Shown: in pieces, positions 29,516 to 39,500 of the stretch
Layout: every line of letters begins with the position of its first letter
How positions within the stretch are numbered: the first letter of the stretch is position 1
NCBI RefSeq assembly: GCF_010882175.1
Contig: NZ_WKLH01000001.1
Span: 310,001 to 374,000, forward strand
DNA length: 64,000 nt
DNA from: Mangrovibacterium lignilyticum
Lineage (GTDB): Bacteria > Bacteroidota > Bacteroidia > Bacteroidales > Prolixibacteraceae
Reading direction: 5' to 3'
Translations under genes and position numbers: made by a program
The notes under the pieces: generated by a model
Told to the model about the DNA's origin: nothing
Database searches by the model: none
What the model saw: only the letters and a program-made list of their open reading frames with translations

Positions 29516-30316
29516 TTATTGTTTTTGTAGTGTTATCACCGTTCGATCATCTCCCCGAGAGATGGAGATCTTAAGTTCCGAGCTCGTTTCGTTCGCAACA
29601 CCCGTCCAAACATCACCGTTTGGCTGCATAAATTTCACCGTATAAATCCCTTGTAAATCTGAAGACACTAAAGTCGCAATGTCCTGCATTTTTTCATACC
29701 CCAGCGAGTTTCCGTTTAAGATAATCAGCTTGCGGTCGCCACTTGCCGTACTCACATAATCCACCAGGTATTTTTCGTTGAAATAAATATTTTGAGGTGT
29801 ATAATCAGAAACTTGTTCTGTGGCTTCCACCACTGGAAGCTCCGGAGTTACAGTTGCGGGTACAACAGCTGCCGCTACTGGTACAGTAGTCGCCACCTGA
29901 CTTTGAGCATACTTTATCGCGGGCAGTTCGTTAAAATCTTTCAAGGCATCTTCAATCGCTTCAGCATATCCCTCGCGAAACTCTTTGGACATTCCAACTC
30001 CTGCGTTCTCCCAAACCACACGATTCATACAATCACGCAACTTGATCGAAATTTTATTGCGTAAAAGCGAACTTTCTTTCTCAATTACTGCAGTCAGGGC
30101 TTCACAATAATCGGCAGGCCGTTCTGCACTTTCAAATACACATTCAATCGATTTTTTGCTCAATGCTTTCTGCAATGAAGAACTAACCCCACTCGGATCG
30201 ATACCGTTTCCAATCTCGGGTACAACGATTGGGATTATTACATATTTATAGGTTGACTGAGCCGAAACTACCACCACTGAAATGATCAACGCAGCCAGCA
30301 ATAAGATCTTTTTCAT
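29516..30316 (-). CDS. Secreted protein of unknown function
   Basis: A 266-residue protein with signal peptide MKKILLLAALIISVVVVSAQ. An N-terminal region of about 110 residues contains two Cys-containing segments (IECVFES, YCEALT, RDCMNRVVW). A low-complexity Val/Ala/Pro/Thr linker (about 140-165, VATTVPVAAAVVPATVTPE) joins it to a C-terminal beta domain of about 90 residues ending VITLQKQ. The linker suggests two envelope domains joined by a flexible spacer. I do not recognise the family. A 9-bp hairpin lies in its leader. Confidence 0.65.
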   Translation of the reverse strand: MKKILLLAALIISVVVVSAQSTYKYVIIPIVVPEIGNGIDPSGVSSSLQKALSKKSIECVFESAERPADYCEALTAVIEKESSLLRNKISIKLRDCMNRVVWENAGVGMSKEFREGYAEAIEDALKDFNELPAIKYAQSQVATTVPVAAAVVPATVTPELPVVEATEQVSDYTPQNIYFNEKYLVDYVSTASGDRKLIILNGNSLGYEKMQDIATLVSSDLQGIYTVKFMQPNGDVWTGVANETSSELKISISRGDDRTVITLQKQ

Positions 30317-30662
30317 GTTACTACGAATTGTTTAATTTTTGATTAATACGATTTAGCAGGCGAATTTCAAAATCAAAATTCAGGGAATTCGCCTCCTATT
30401 TGTCTTGCCAAACTACTAATTTTTTGGGAGGAAAACGAGTATTACCTCTGCATTTATTTCAGCTATTGAGAGCAAGTACCAATCGGATATATAAATCAAT
30501 TTCCTATCTCTATGAACCACATGTGTATTGCACCTAAAGGATGCTGTAACCTCTGCAACTTACGGCATCGAACTGCTAAAAGCATTAGGTAATTAAAAAT
30601 AAATCCCTTAAATTTCATCAGAAGTCACAACGGTTTTCCCGAGCCTTCTGTAAAAAAAGACC
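30317..30662. other. Intergenic region upstream of hemA with two hairpins
   Basis: A divergent 346-bp region. One perfect 9-bp stem (AGGCGAATT 30358-30366 / AATTCGCCT 30386-30394) lies 42 bp before the minus-strand ATG. A second stem, GATGCTGTAA (30540-30549) / TTACGGCATC (30560-30569), with one G-U pair and a 10-nt loop, lies about 94 nt before hemA. Neither is followed by a T-run. No clear TAnnTTTG promoter for hemA was found. Confidence 0.4.
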
Positions 30663-31934
30663 ATGGAAAAATCACTCAAATATATCAGCACTTCTCACCA
30701 TACTGCATCCCTCGCCGACCGCGAGTGCTTTCATTTGACTAAAATCCAGCAGTTTCAGTGGTATGGTTTATTGAGGAAACGCTTTCGGGACATTAGTGGG
30801 TCAATGGTTTTATCGACCTGCAACCGGACTGAGATTTACGTTGAATCGGTAGAAACAACTGCTGCAGAGATCCGGGATTTTTTCATCAGCAATACTTTAA
30901 AAGAAACTTCCTCCAAAGCTACCGGCTTGTTTCAATATAGTAACTCAACGAACGAAACACTTTGCCACTTGTTGCATGTCGCCAACGGACTAAATTCTGC
31001 AATCGTCGGTGATGGTCAGATTCTGGGGCAAATTAAAGAAGCCTGGTTTAACAGCATCGAATTAAACATGCGAGGTTCGCTATTGGAGCGTGCCATGCAA
31101 TCGCTGTTTAAGACTCACAAGCGAGTGGTGAATGAAACCAAATTTCACCAAGGGACACAGTCCACTGCTTATAAAGCCCTCAAATTAATAGCGGAAGAAT
31201 TTGGGAAAAGCAATCTTCATTCCAAAAAACTATTGATCATTGGAGCCGGAGATATAGGCGGCCAGATACTCAGATTTCTACCCAAATTTGCTTTTCAGCA
31301 GGTTTTCATTGCAAACAGAACACACGAAAAAGCCGTATTATTAGCAGCCCAAAACAATATCGAAACGTTCGATTGGCAAGAGGTTGAAAACAATAACGTT
31401 GACGAATTTGATGCGCTAATCACTGCTGTAAGCAATCGCCCCAAGCTGATTAAACGAATGAGTAAATCACAAAGGAGAAAAATCATGGTCGACTTGGCGA
31501 TGCCGGCAAATATTGATAGGGCCATTGCAAATGGTGATCACAATAAACTGTTTAGTTTAGACCTGATTAGTGGTTCAGTTGGACAAAATAAATTGGCCCG
31601 TCAGCAAGTTGAAGAGCTGATCGCCAATGAACTGAATGAATTCTCGCTGTGGTACCAAAAGCGACAAGTGCGCACTTTTTTAAGAGCGCATAAGCAAACC
31701 ACAGCTCAATTATTGAATGAATATTTAAACAACAACAAATTGAAGCAACAATTTAGCGAAATTGAATTGGAGCGATTGATAAACCGAATTAGTGGTAAAC
31801 TTGTTAAAGAAACGGCAAAGGAAAAGTTTTCGGCTCTAACCGAAAACCTGACTGTTCAAAATTTAAAATGGATGATGCAGGTATTTGCGACTCAAAAAAT
31901 GCAATATGAAAAAGACAGGGGTATTAGTTGTTAA
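30663..31934 (+). CDS. hemA: Glutamyl-tRNA reductase
   Basis: A 423-residue enzyme that reduces glutamyl-tRNA(Glu) to glutamate-1-semialdehyde, the first step of C5-pathway tetrapyrrole synthesis. The catalytic Cys is in STCNRTEIY (Cys about 53). The conserved GDGQILGQIKEAW and the NADPH domain IIGAGDIGGQIL follow, with a C-terminal helical dimerisation domain. The C-terminus overlaps the hemH start by 29 bp, so the two are co-transcribed and probably translationally coupled. An unexplained hairpin sits in its leader. Confidence 0.95.
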   Translation: MEKSLKYISTSHHTASLADRECFHLTKIQQFQWYGLLRKRFRDISGSMVLSTCNRTEIYVESVETTAAEIRDFFISNTLKETSSKATGLFQYSNSTNETLCHLLHVANGLNSAIVGDGQILGQIKEAWFNSIELNMRGSLLERAMQSLFKTHKRVVNETKFHQGTQSTAYKALKLIAEEFGKSNLHSKKLLIIGAGDIGGQILRFLPKFAFQQVFIANRTHEKAVLLAAQNNIETFDWQEVENNNVDEFDALITAVSNRPKLIKRMSKSQRRKIMVDLAMPANIDRAIANGDHNKLFSLDLISGSVGQNKLARQQVEELIANELNEFSLWYQKRQVRTFLRAHKQTTAQLLNEYLNNNKLKQQFSEIELERLINRISGKLVKETAKEKFSALTENLTVQNLKWMMQVFATQKMQYEKDRGISC

Positions 31935-33006
31935 CTTGGGAACGCCTAACAGTTACAATAAAAAAGATGTGGGCATATACTTGCGCGAATTTTTAATGGA
32001 TGGGCGGGTAATCGACATTGACACATGGAAAAGATGGTTATTGGTGAATTGCATCATTGTGCCGTTCCGTGCCCCTAAAGTTGCTCACGAGTATAAAAAG
32101 CTTTGGCTCGACAAAGGTTCTCCGCTAATGGTTTACGGACAGGAACTAGTCGGAAAACTCAATAAAAAGTTTGACAACTCAGTCGTTGTGGAACTGGCAA
32201 TGCGTTATCAAAATCCATCCATCCAATCCGGACTGGAAAAGCTAAGGCAAGCTAATGTCGAGGAAATAATCATTTTCCCGCTTTTCCCACAATATGCTTC
32301 AGCCACAACAGGTTCAGTTGCCGAAAAGGTGATGGAGATTGTTTCTAAATGGAACGTTATTCCGAACATCCAGTTTATCAACAGCTATCACGACGACAAA
32401 CAATACATCGGCAATTTTGCCGACAAATTAAAAACAGATATCAAAAAATACAGTCCTGATCATATTCTGTTTAGTTACCACGGGATCCCCGAGCGACACC
32501 TTGACAACATGAACGAAAACGGCGTGGTTCATTGTGAGCATTGCCAGGGCGATACCTGTAAACAAGGAAATAAAAAGCGCTATTGTTACCGTTCGGCTTG
32601 TTTCGAAACATCGCGGCTGATTGCTGAGCAACTGAAACTTCCGAAAGAGAAGTACACCACGTCATTTCAAAGCCGCTTAGGGAAGGATCCCTGGATAAAA
32701 CCATATACTGACGCGACAATCGAGAAGATGGCCCAAACCGGAACCAAAAATTTACTCGTTTTATCACCGTCATTTGTGGCCGACTGCTTGGAAACAACCC
32801 TCGAAATTGGCGAGCAATACAAGGATCTGTTTAAAGAAAAAGGTGGATCCGATTTTCACTTTACTGAAAGCCTGAATGCCGATGATGCCTGGGTACAAAC
32901 AATCTATAACCTGCTCTGCCGGGAGATTAATAAAGGCGCGGCAAAAATCAGCAAGGGAATCGTTCACAACATTGCTGACTTCGATCCAATTACCAGTAGC
33001 AATTAA
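31906..33006 (+). CDS. hemH: Ferrochelatase
   Basis: A 366-residue enzyme inserting Fe2+ (or a related metal ion) into protoporphyrin or a porphyrin precursor, the late step of heme synthesis. I start at the ATG at 31906 (MKKTGVLVVNLGTPNS), which lies inside the end of hemA. Signatures are FSYHGIPERH (active-site His about 191), SFQSRLGKDPWIKPYTD and the C-terminal FVADCLETTLEI with the catalytic Glu. An internal Cys/His cluster (HCEHCQGDTCKQ, RYCYRSAC) is typical of the Bacteroidota type. A strong terminator ends the hemA-hemH unit. Confidence 0.95.
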   Translation: MKKTGVLVVNLGTPNSYNKKDVGIYLREFLMDGRVIDIDTWKRWLLVNCIIVPFRAPKVAHEYKKLWLDKGSPLMVYGQELVGKLNKKFDNSVVVELAMRYQNPSIQSGLEKLRQANVEEIIIFPLFPQYASATTGSVAEKVMEIVSKWNVIPNIQFINSYHDDKQYIGNFADKLKTDIKKYSPDHILFSYHGIPERHLDNMNENGVVHCEHCQGDTCKQGNKKRYCYRSACFETSRLIAEQLKLPKEKYTTSFQSRLGKDPWIKPYTDATIEKMAQTGTKNLLVLSPSFVADCLETTLEIGEQYKDLFKEKGGSDFHFTESLNADDAWVQTIYNLLCREINKGAAKISKGIVHNIADFDPITSSN

Positions 33007-33049
33007 GGAAACAGCTCTAACATCAAAAGCATTCTCAATATAAATGGAC

Positions 33050-33087
33050 AATCAGTCTTTGCAATATACAAAGACTGATTTTTTTTT
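33050..33087 (+). terminator. Intrinsic terminator of hemA-hemH
   Basis: A perfect 12-bp stem AATCAGTCTTTG/CAAAGACTGATT with a 7-nt loop is followed by T7. Confidence 0.9.
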
Positions 33088-33137
33088 CGCACAAAGACGA
33101 TAGTTCAAGTGTAATTTTTGGTCTTTCTTTGCAATAT

Positions 33138-33171
33138 TTTGCTGTACTACTGGATGTTTTGGCTATTTTTG
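33138..33171 (+). promoter_or_regulatory. Promoter of the DUF1080 gene
   Basis: TTTG (33138-33141), then 22 bases, then TATTTTTG (33164-33171), 26 bp before the ATG. Confidence 0.55.
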
Positions 33172-33197
33172 GCTCCGAAAATAAAATTGCCTGACTC

Positions 33198-33866
33198 ATG
33201 CAAAAATTAGCTTCGCTCGCCGTCCTTCCTTTTTTCCTGTCCGGAATAAATAGCTATGCTCAAAAACCATCACAACTTTACAACGGGAAAAACTTAAACG
33301 GTTGGTACGCCTTTGACTCCGCAAGCGGGAAGCACAAAAAAGCCAATGAGTTATTTCAAGCATCTGACAACATGATTCGCATGTTTGGCCCCGAAGCCGG
33401 CTACCTGATGAGTAAAAAATCTTACAATGAATTTGAACTCACCGCTGAATTTCGATGGAATACAGTCGAAAATTTCACCCGGAAAAACAATAAGAAAAAC
33501 AGCGGGTTGATGTATCTGGTGCCGGAAAGTGCAAAAGATACCCTATGGCCTCAAGGCATTCAATTTCAAATTAAAGAAGGATCCACCGGCGATTTTATTT
33601 TATTACAAAATGTAACGTTGGAACAAAAAGGCACAAGAAACGACCCCGGACGAAGTGTTGTTTTGGGCAAAGATAAGGATGCAGAAATGCCAACCGGAGA
33701 ATGGAATAAAATCCGAATTCGGGTTGAAAGCGGGAAAGTCAGCCAATATTTAAATGGCGAATTGGTTAATGAAGGAATCAAACCCTCTGTAAATAATGGC
33801 AGAATATTGCTGCAATACGAAGGCTTTCCGATTGATTTTCGAAATATTGAGATCACTAAATTGTAA
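33198..33866 (+). CDS. Secreted DUF1080 (3-keto-disaccharide hydrolase-like) protein
   Basis: A 222-residue protein with signal peptide MQKLASLAVLPFFLSGINSYAQ. A concanavalin-like DUF1080 domain follows. Typical features are LYNGKNLNGWYAF near the start, NEFELTAEFRW, the NSGLMYLVPE core (about 96-105) and QYLNGELVNEG near the end. Some family members hydrolyse 3-keto-glycosides; others are only annotated as domains of unknown function. rpiA follows 28 bp later and may be co-transcribed, though the functions look unrelated. Confidence 0.85.
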   Translation: MQKLASLAVLPFFLSGINSYAQKPSQLYNGKNLNGWYAFDSASGKHKKANELFQASDNMIRMFGPEAGYLMSKKSYNEFELTAEFRWNTVENFTRKNNKKNSGLMYLVPESAKDTLWPQGIQFQIKEGSTGDFILLQNVTLEQKGTRNDPGRSVVLGKDKDAEMPTGEWNKIRIRVESGKVSQYLNGELVNEGIKPSVNNGRILLQYEGFPIDFRNIEITKL

Positions 33867-33894
33867 ACCTAAATATAAACACAGCGAATAAACG

Positions 33895-34560
33895 ATGAAT
33901 GCAAAGCAACTGGTTGGCGAAAAGGCAACTGAATACATTCAGGATGGAATGATTGTGGGCCTGGGAACAGGCTCAACAGCTTACTGGGCCATTCAAAAGA
34001 TTGGTCAACTCGTAAAAGAAGGTCTGAAAATAAAAGGTGTTCCAACATCAAAAGCAACTGAACAACTGGCGAATGAATTAAATATTCCATTGCTGGATGT
34101 TTCTGAAGTTCGATCGATTGATGTGACAATCGACGGAGCCGATGAATTTGATCCGAATAAACAATTGATAAAAGGCGGAGGTGGCGCTTTGCTTCGTGAA
34201 AAAATCGTAGCCCGTATCAGCAAAGTGTTCATTTGTATTGCCGATGCCAACAAGAGTTCCGAATTCCTGGGGAGTTACCCGCTACCCGTTGAAGTAACAC
34301 CTTTTGCCTACCAGATCACAGCATATCAATTAGAACAATTGGGTTGTAAACCAACGCTACGGATGAAAGATGATAAACCCTATATCACCGACAACCAAAA
34401 CTACATTATTGACTGTAAATTCGAACGGATCGACAATCCGTCTGAGCTGACTGTTCTTTTAAACCAGATTCCCGGAGTTGTTGAAAATGGTTTGTTTGCC
34501 AACATCGCGACCAAAATTATTTGCAATACCGAAGATGGTGGTATCGAAGTAATTGAATAG
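33895..34560 (+). CDS. rpiA: Ribose-5-phosphate isomerase A
   Basis: A 221-residue enzyme interconverting ribose-5-phosphate and ribulose-5-phosphate in the pentose phosphate pathway. Motifs GLGTGSTAYWAI (about 22-33), DVTIDGADEFD (about 78-88) and LIKGGGGALLREKI (about 93-106, catalytic Glu) are all present, and the length is canonical. It ends at a bidirectional terminator shared with galM. Confidence 0.95.
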   Translation: MNAKQLVGEKATEYIQDGMIVGLGTGSTAYWAIQKIGQLVKEGLKIKGVPTSKATEQLANELNIPLLDVSEVRSIDVTIDGADEFDPNKQLIKGGGGALLREKIVARISKVFICIADANKSSEFLGSYPLPVEVTPFAYQITAYQLEQLGCKPTLRMKDDKPYITDNQNYIIDCKFERIDNPSELTVLLNQIPGVVENGLFANIATKIICNTEDGGIEVIE

Positions 34561-34583
34561 ACTTCACATCTGCAACATACAAA

Positions 34584-34615
34584 GAAAGGCTGCCTAAACA
34601 TTTAGGCAGCCTTTC
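34584..34615. terminator. Bidirectional terminator between rpiA and galM
   Basis: Perfect 15-bp inverted arms GAAAGGCTGCCTAAA and TTTAGGCAGCCTTTC around a CA centre, between two convergent stops. Confidence 0.85.
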
Positions 34616-34642
34616 TTATTTGTTCCGGAAATAGAACTGATC

Positions 34643-35776
34643 CTATTTGGCTGAGAACTTGTAAATCGTAGTTGAATGTAAAGTATCACCCGGCATTAAA
34701 ACAGTATTCGGGAAATTAGCATGATTTGGTGAATCCGGATAATGTTGTGTCTCCAAACAAAGCCCGGTTCTGTGATCGAATGTTTTACCATATTTTCCGG
34801 TTAAAGTACCATCCTGGAAGTTACCTGAGTAAAACTGGATCGCTGGTTCGGTTGTGAAAATTTCCATATAACGACCAGACTCCGGCTCATACAAACTCCC
34901 GGCTAAAGTCATTTCACCAGCATTCTGATCTTTGTTCAAAATGTAGTTATGGTCATAACCCAAACCGATTTTGATGGGTTCGTAATCAGAGTTGATCCGT
35001 TCGCCGATTGGTGTTGGAGTTGTAAAATCCAGGTCAGTTCCTTTAATCGATGCAATCTCTCCAGTAGGAATTAACTCTTCATCAATTACAGTTGTTGAGT
35101 CTGCATCCAAATACATCACGTGACTTAAAATATCACCATTACCCTCGCCCTTCAGGTTGAAGTAAGCGTGATTAGTCAGGTTGAACGGACATGGTTTATC
35201 AGTGGTGGCTTCGTAGTCAATCTTCAACTCATTGTCATCGGTCAATGTGTAAGTAACTGTCACATCTTTGTTGCCGGGGAAACCAAATTGTCCATCCGGG
35301 CTATGAATCTTCATCGCCACCGCTTGACCTTCGTCAGTTACTTTTTCTTCTGCAGCAAAAATACTGTGCTTAAAGCCAATAAGTCCGTTGTGCAGGCAGT
35401 TTCCATGGTCATTGGCCGGCAACTGGTAAGTTGTTGTGTCAATCGTGAATGTTGCATTGCCAATCCGGTTCGCGTAAGGCCCAATAATGGCCCCGTATTC
35501 GTTATCGACATCCAGGTATTCCTGAATCGACTTCCAACCTAAGTTAACATCGGCCATTTTTCCGTTGCGATCAGGTGCAAAAATCGAAACAATTTTGCCG
35601 CCATAATTTGTGATAGCGACTTTCATGCCGTTGGCATTTTCCAAAATGTAAAGGTTGATTTGTTTGCCGTCCACCGAAGTTTCAAAATCGGCTTTAGTGA
35701 AAGGCATTAACTCTTTTTGGGCAGGCTGTTGACAGGCAAAAGCCAATACCAAAAAAATCAGTGATAGTTTTTTCAT
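34643..35776 (-). CDS. galM: Lipoprotein aldose 1-epimerase (galactose mutarotase)
   Basis: A 377-residue GalM-type mutarotase with an export signal ending LAFAC, a lipobox, so it acts in the envelope. Catalytic and binding residues are in GNCLHNGLIGF, NLTNHAYFNLKG (His about 205) and the C-terminal LCLETQHYPDSPNHANFP (Glu base, then the conserved PNHANFP). It interconverts sugar anomers, probably during uptake of sugars released from polysaccharides. It stands alone and is divergent from the copper island, across a 288-bp gap. Confidence 0.93.
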   Translation of the reverse strand: MKKLSLIFLVLAFACQQPAQKELMPFTKADFETSVDGKQINLYILENANGMKVAITNYGGKIVSIFAPDRNGKMADVNLGWKSIQEYLDVDNEYGAIIGPYANRIGNATFTIDTTTYQLPANDHGNCLHNGLIGFKHSIFAAEEKVTDEGQAVAMKIHSPDGQFGFPGNKDVTVTYTLTDDNELKIDYEATTDKPCPFNLTNHAYFNLKGEGNGDILSHVMYLDADSTTVIDEELIPTGEIASIKGTDLDFTTPTPIGERINSDYEPIKIGLGYDHNYILNKDQNAGEMTLAGSLYEPESGRYMEIFTTEPAIQFYSGNFQDGTLTGKYGKTFDHRTGLCLETQHYPDSPNHANFPNTVLMPGDTLHSTTIYKFSAK

Positions 35777-36021
35777 AAGTAAATAATTATCGTGTGTGTT
35801 TTATTTCCAGTCAGAACAAAGGTTAAAAATACTTTTAATATTTTCAACACCTTTCCCCTTTAATCACCACCCTGAATTCTTGTTTAAAAACATGATTATT
35901 AAAAACGGCACTCTCTAATCTTCTAAATATAATCTTAGAAGCAGTGACAGAGCCCACTGAGTAACTGCACTGGTGTTAATATTCTTAAAATCAAGCTAAT
36001 TTTATAAGAAAATAGAAACAA

Positions 36022-36048
36022 TGCAAACGAATAATCGTTATAATTGCA
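36022..36048. promoter_or_regulatory. Nested dyad upstream of the first HYC_CC_PP gene
   Basis: Inner arms AACGA (36026-36030) and TCGTT (36035-36039), and outer arms TGCAA and TTGCA, flank a TATAAT-like stretch ending 17 bp before the ATG at 36065. A related direct repeat (GCAGTGACAGAGCC at 35941, GCAGTGACAAAAGCC at 36046) lies 105 bp apart. It is a candidate operator for a metal-responsive regulator such as the island's HMA-AraC protein. No binding data support this. Confidence 0.35.
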
Positions 36049-36064
36049 GTGACAAAAGCCTAAA

Positions 36065-36457
36065 ATGGTTCGAAAAATCAGTCATATTACCATTGTTTTC
36101 CTGTTGTTAGTTTTAACAATGGGTTTCACTGTATCTAAGCATTACTGCGGTGATTCATTGGTTGATGTGTCCGTTTTTTCGGGAACTGCTGACAGCTGTA
36201 CAAGTGACCAAAATGCTTGCGATATGGGCAGTTGTTGTCACAATGAAAACCATGTATACCAATTGCACGAAGATTATACTTCGCCGATCGTTTTGGATCA
36301 TGTGGCTTTCTTTCAAGTTGAATTGGCTACATTCTGCCTGCAGTTGCTTCACGAAAACAATATAGCTGAAGTCAACTCAATCGTAAATCACATTGAATCG
36401 CCTCCGCCAAAACTCGTTTGCGAGGTTCTTTCCGATTTTCAGGTTTATCGTTTATGA
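36065..36457 (+). CDS. HYC_CC_PP family exported protein (copy 1)
   Basis: A 130-residue protein with an N-terminal hydrophobic signal (ISHITIVFLLLVLTMGFTVS). The family-naming residues follow: HYC (SKHYCGD, about 25-31), CC (GSCCHNENHVYQL, about 57) and PP (ESPPPKLV, about 115). Cys and His are arranged as for thiolate metal binding. The function is not established. In this window both copies sit next to copper-resistance genes and precede HMA, TonB or RND genes. It is the first gene of the island, 126 bp upstream of cusA. Confidence 0.75.
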   Translation: MVRKISHITIVFLLLVLTMGFTVSKHYCGDSLVDVSVFSGTADSCTSDQNACDMGSCCHNENHVYQLHEDYTSPIVLDHVAFFQVELATFCLQLLHENNIAEVNSIVNHIESPPPKLVCEVLSDFQVYRL

Positions 36458-36583
36458 TTTTTTGAACGCTTTTCGGTTTCAGTATTCACTGATTCCGATT
36501 GATTTCGCGTGCATCCGATCTTGCATGCTGTTTCGTGATTATTTAATCAATCACACGCGTTCAATTTTCATAAATCGAAAACC

Positions 36584-39500
36584 ATGCTCAATAGAATCAT
36601 TCGTTTCTTTTTAGAGAATAAGCTGGTTACCTTCCTCATTCTGACGCTCCTTATCAGTTGGGGAGTTATCAATTCACCATTCGGATGGAACACCGGTATT
36701 TTACCGTCAGATCCGGTTCCGGTGGATGCCATCCCCGACATTGGAGAGAACCAGCAAATCGTATACACCGAGTGGGCAGGCCGGAGCCCTCAGGACATTG
36801 AAGACCAAATCTCCTACCCGCTCACCACTTCGCTTTTGGGAATCCCCGGGGTGAAAACCATCCGGAGTAACTCCATCTTCGGTCTATCCAGTATTTACAT
36901 CATTTTCGATGAAGATGTCGATTTTTACTGGAGCCGAACCCGGATTTTGGAAAAATTAAACTCGCTTCCTGCCGGGACACTACCAGATGAAGTAACGCCA
37001 TCGCTTGGGCCGGACGCAACAGCCCTAGGGCAAATTTACTGGTATACCCTGGAAGGACGTGACAAAGACGGGAAGCCGGCCGGAGGCTGGGATCCGCAGG
37101 AATTGCGTTCCGTGCAGGACTATTACGTTCGCTATTCCTTAACTTCGGCACAAGGAGTTGCCGAGGTCGCCTCCATTGGCGGATTCGTTAAAGAATATCA
37201 GGTAGATATTGATCCGAATGCCATGAAAGCCAATGGAGTCAATGTCATGCAAATCATGAACGCTGTAAAAAACAGCAACCTCGATATTGGTGCGCGAACC
37301 TTGGAATATAACCGAGCCGAGTACCTAATCCGGGCTTTGGGATACATTGAAAACATTCAGGATTTAGAAGAAAGCGTTGTAGCCGTTAATAACAATGTGC
37401 CCATCCGCATTAAAGATGTGGCGAAAGTAAACTTTGGCCCTGCCACCCGTCGCGGCGGACTGGATAAAGGCGGGGCCGAAGCCGTTGGTGGCGTTGTGGT
37501 TGCTCGCTACGGTGCAAACCCCATGCAAACCATCGAGAACCTAAAAGCTAAAATCGCAGAGATTGCTCCGGGGTTGCCCTCTAAAACGTTGGCCGACGGC
37601 ACTGTTTCCAAAGTTACCATTGTTCCCTTTTACGACCGCACCGGGCTAATCAAAGAAACATTGGGAACACTGGAAGAAGCTCTTTCCCTGGAGATTTTGA
37701 TTAGCATTATCGTGGTAATTGTGCTGGTGCTGAATTTAAGAGCCTCATTCCTGATTTCAAGCTTATTGCCAATCGGGGTACTGATGACTTTCATCTTTAT
37801 GCGGCGATTTGGCGTGGATGCCAACATTGTTGCCCTGTCGGGTATCGCGATTGCCATTGGGGTGATGGTCGATGTCGGGGTCGTCTTCACCGAGAATATC
37901 ATCCGTCATCTGGAGATGGCTGAAAACCTTGGCGCAAAAGGTAAAAAGCTTTTGACTGTCGTTTATGAAGCCACTGTCGAAGTAGCCGGAGCGGTGATCA
38001 CCGCCTTGTCAACTACTGTGGTCAGCTTCCTTCCGGTATTTGCCATGGAAGCTGCCGAAGGGAAACTCTTCAAGCCGCTGGCTTTCACCAAAACATTTGC
38101 CATGCTTTCGGCTTTGTTTATTGGCTTGGTTTTCATCCCGGCATTTGCCAACGTCGTCTTCTCCATTCGTTTCGACAAACGGAAAGTAAAAATGATCTTC
38201 AACAGTATGCTGGTTGTTGCCGGAATTGCGTTGTCCATTATCTCAGGAAATTGGGTCGCACTAGCGCTAGTTGCTATCGGTGCTAATAATCTGTTGGAAT
38301 ACCGCTGGCCGAAGAACCGAAAACAGTTCACGAATTACATCAATGTCACCATTACACTCATCGTGGTTGTTTTCTTCATGACCAAAGCATGGATGCCGAT
38401 GGGTGCACAAAATTCTATGCTGACCAACTTCCTGTTTGCAATTGCGGTAATCGGCATTATACTCGGGGCACTCATGACGATTGTCCATTTTTATTCTTTC
38501 ATATTGAAATGGTGTTTGGCAAATAAATGGACCTTCCTAAGTATCCCAATTATTGTGGTTGTTCTGGGAATCGTCATCTGGCAAGGTTTCAACAAAACAT
38601 TCGGCTTTGTGCCCGATTTTGTCAAGGACACCAAAGCGTGGCAAGCAACAAGTGATCGGTTTCCCGGCATCGGAAAAGAATTCATGCCCAACCTGGACGA
38701 AGGTTCTTTCCTACTGATGCCGACGACCATGCCCCACTCCGGTGTTCAGGAGAATCTGGAAGTGATCGCCATGCTCGATAAAAAGGTCAATTCAATTCCT
38801 GAAGTAGAAAATGTCGTCGGTAAATGGGGACGCGTAAACTCGGCACTCGACCCGGCACCGGTTTCCATGTACGAGAATATCATCAATTATAAATCGGAAT
38901 ACATTCTGAACGAAGAGGGACATCGCATGCGTTTTAAAGTGAATAAAGATGATGCATATGTTCTGAAAGACGGTTCTGTCTATAACCCGACAACCGATGG
39001 GTTCCGCCTGATTAGCAAAGAAAATCTGGTTGAAGATAAAAACGGTGAATACTTCCGCCAATGGCGCGACAAGATCCACTCGCCGGATGATATCTGGCAA
39101 GAGATCATCAAAGAATCCACCATTCCGGGATTGACCTCAGCGCCGAAATTGCAGCCCATCCAAACCCGCTTGGTGATGTTGCAAACCGGCATGCGTGCCC
39201 CGATGGGAATCAAAGTTTTCGGCCCCGATCTGGAGACCATTGAAAAAGTTGGTTATGAATTGGAAAACGAGCTGAAGCATGTCAACGGTGTTGAGCCCAT
39301 GTCGGTTTTTGCCGACCGTGTTGTTGGGAAACCGTACATCGAACTAAAGATTAACCGGAAAGCCTTATCCAGATACGGACTAACCATACAGGCATTGCAG
39401 TCGGTTATTGGCAGTGCCATCGGAGGTATGCAGCTTACGACAACCGTTGAAGGCCGCGAACGCTACCCCGTTCGGGTGCGCTATGCCCGTGAGTTCCGAG

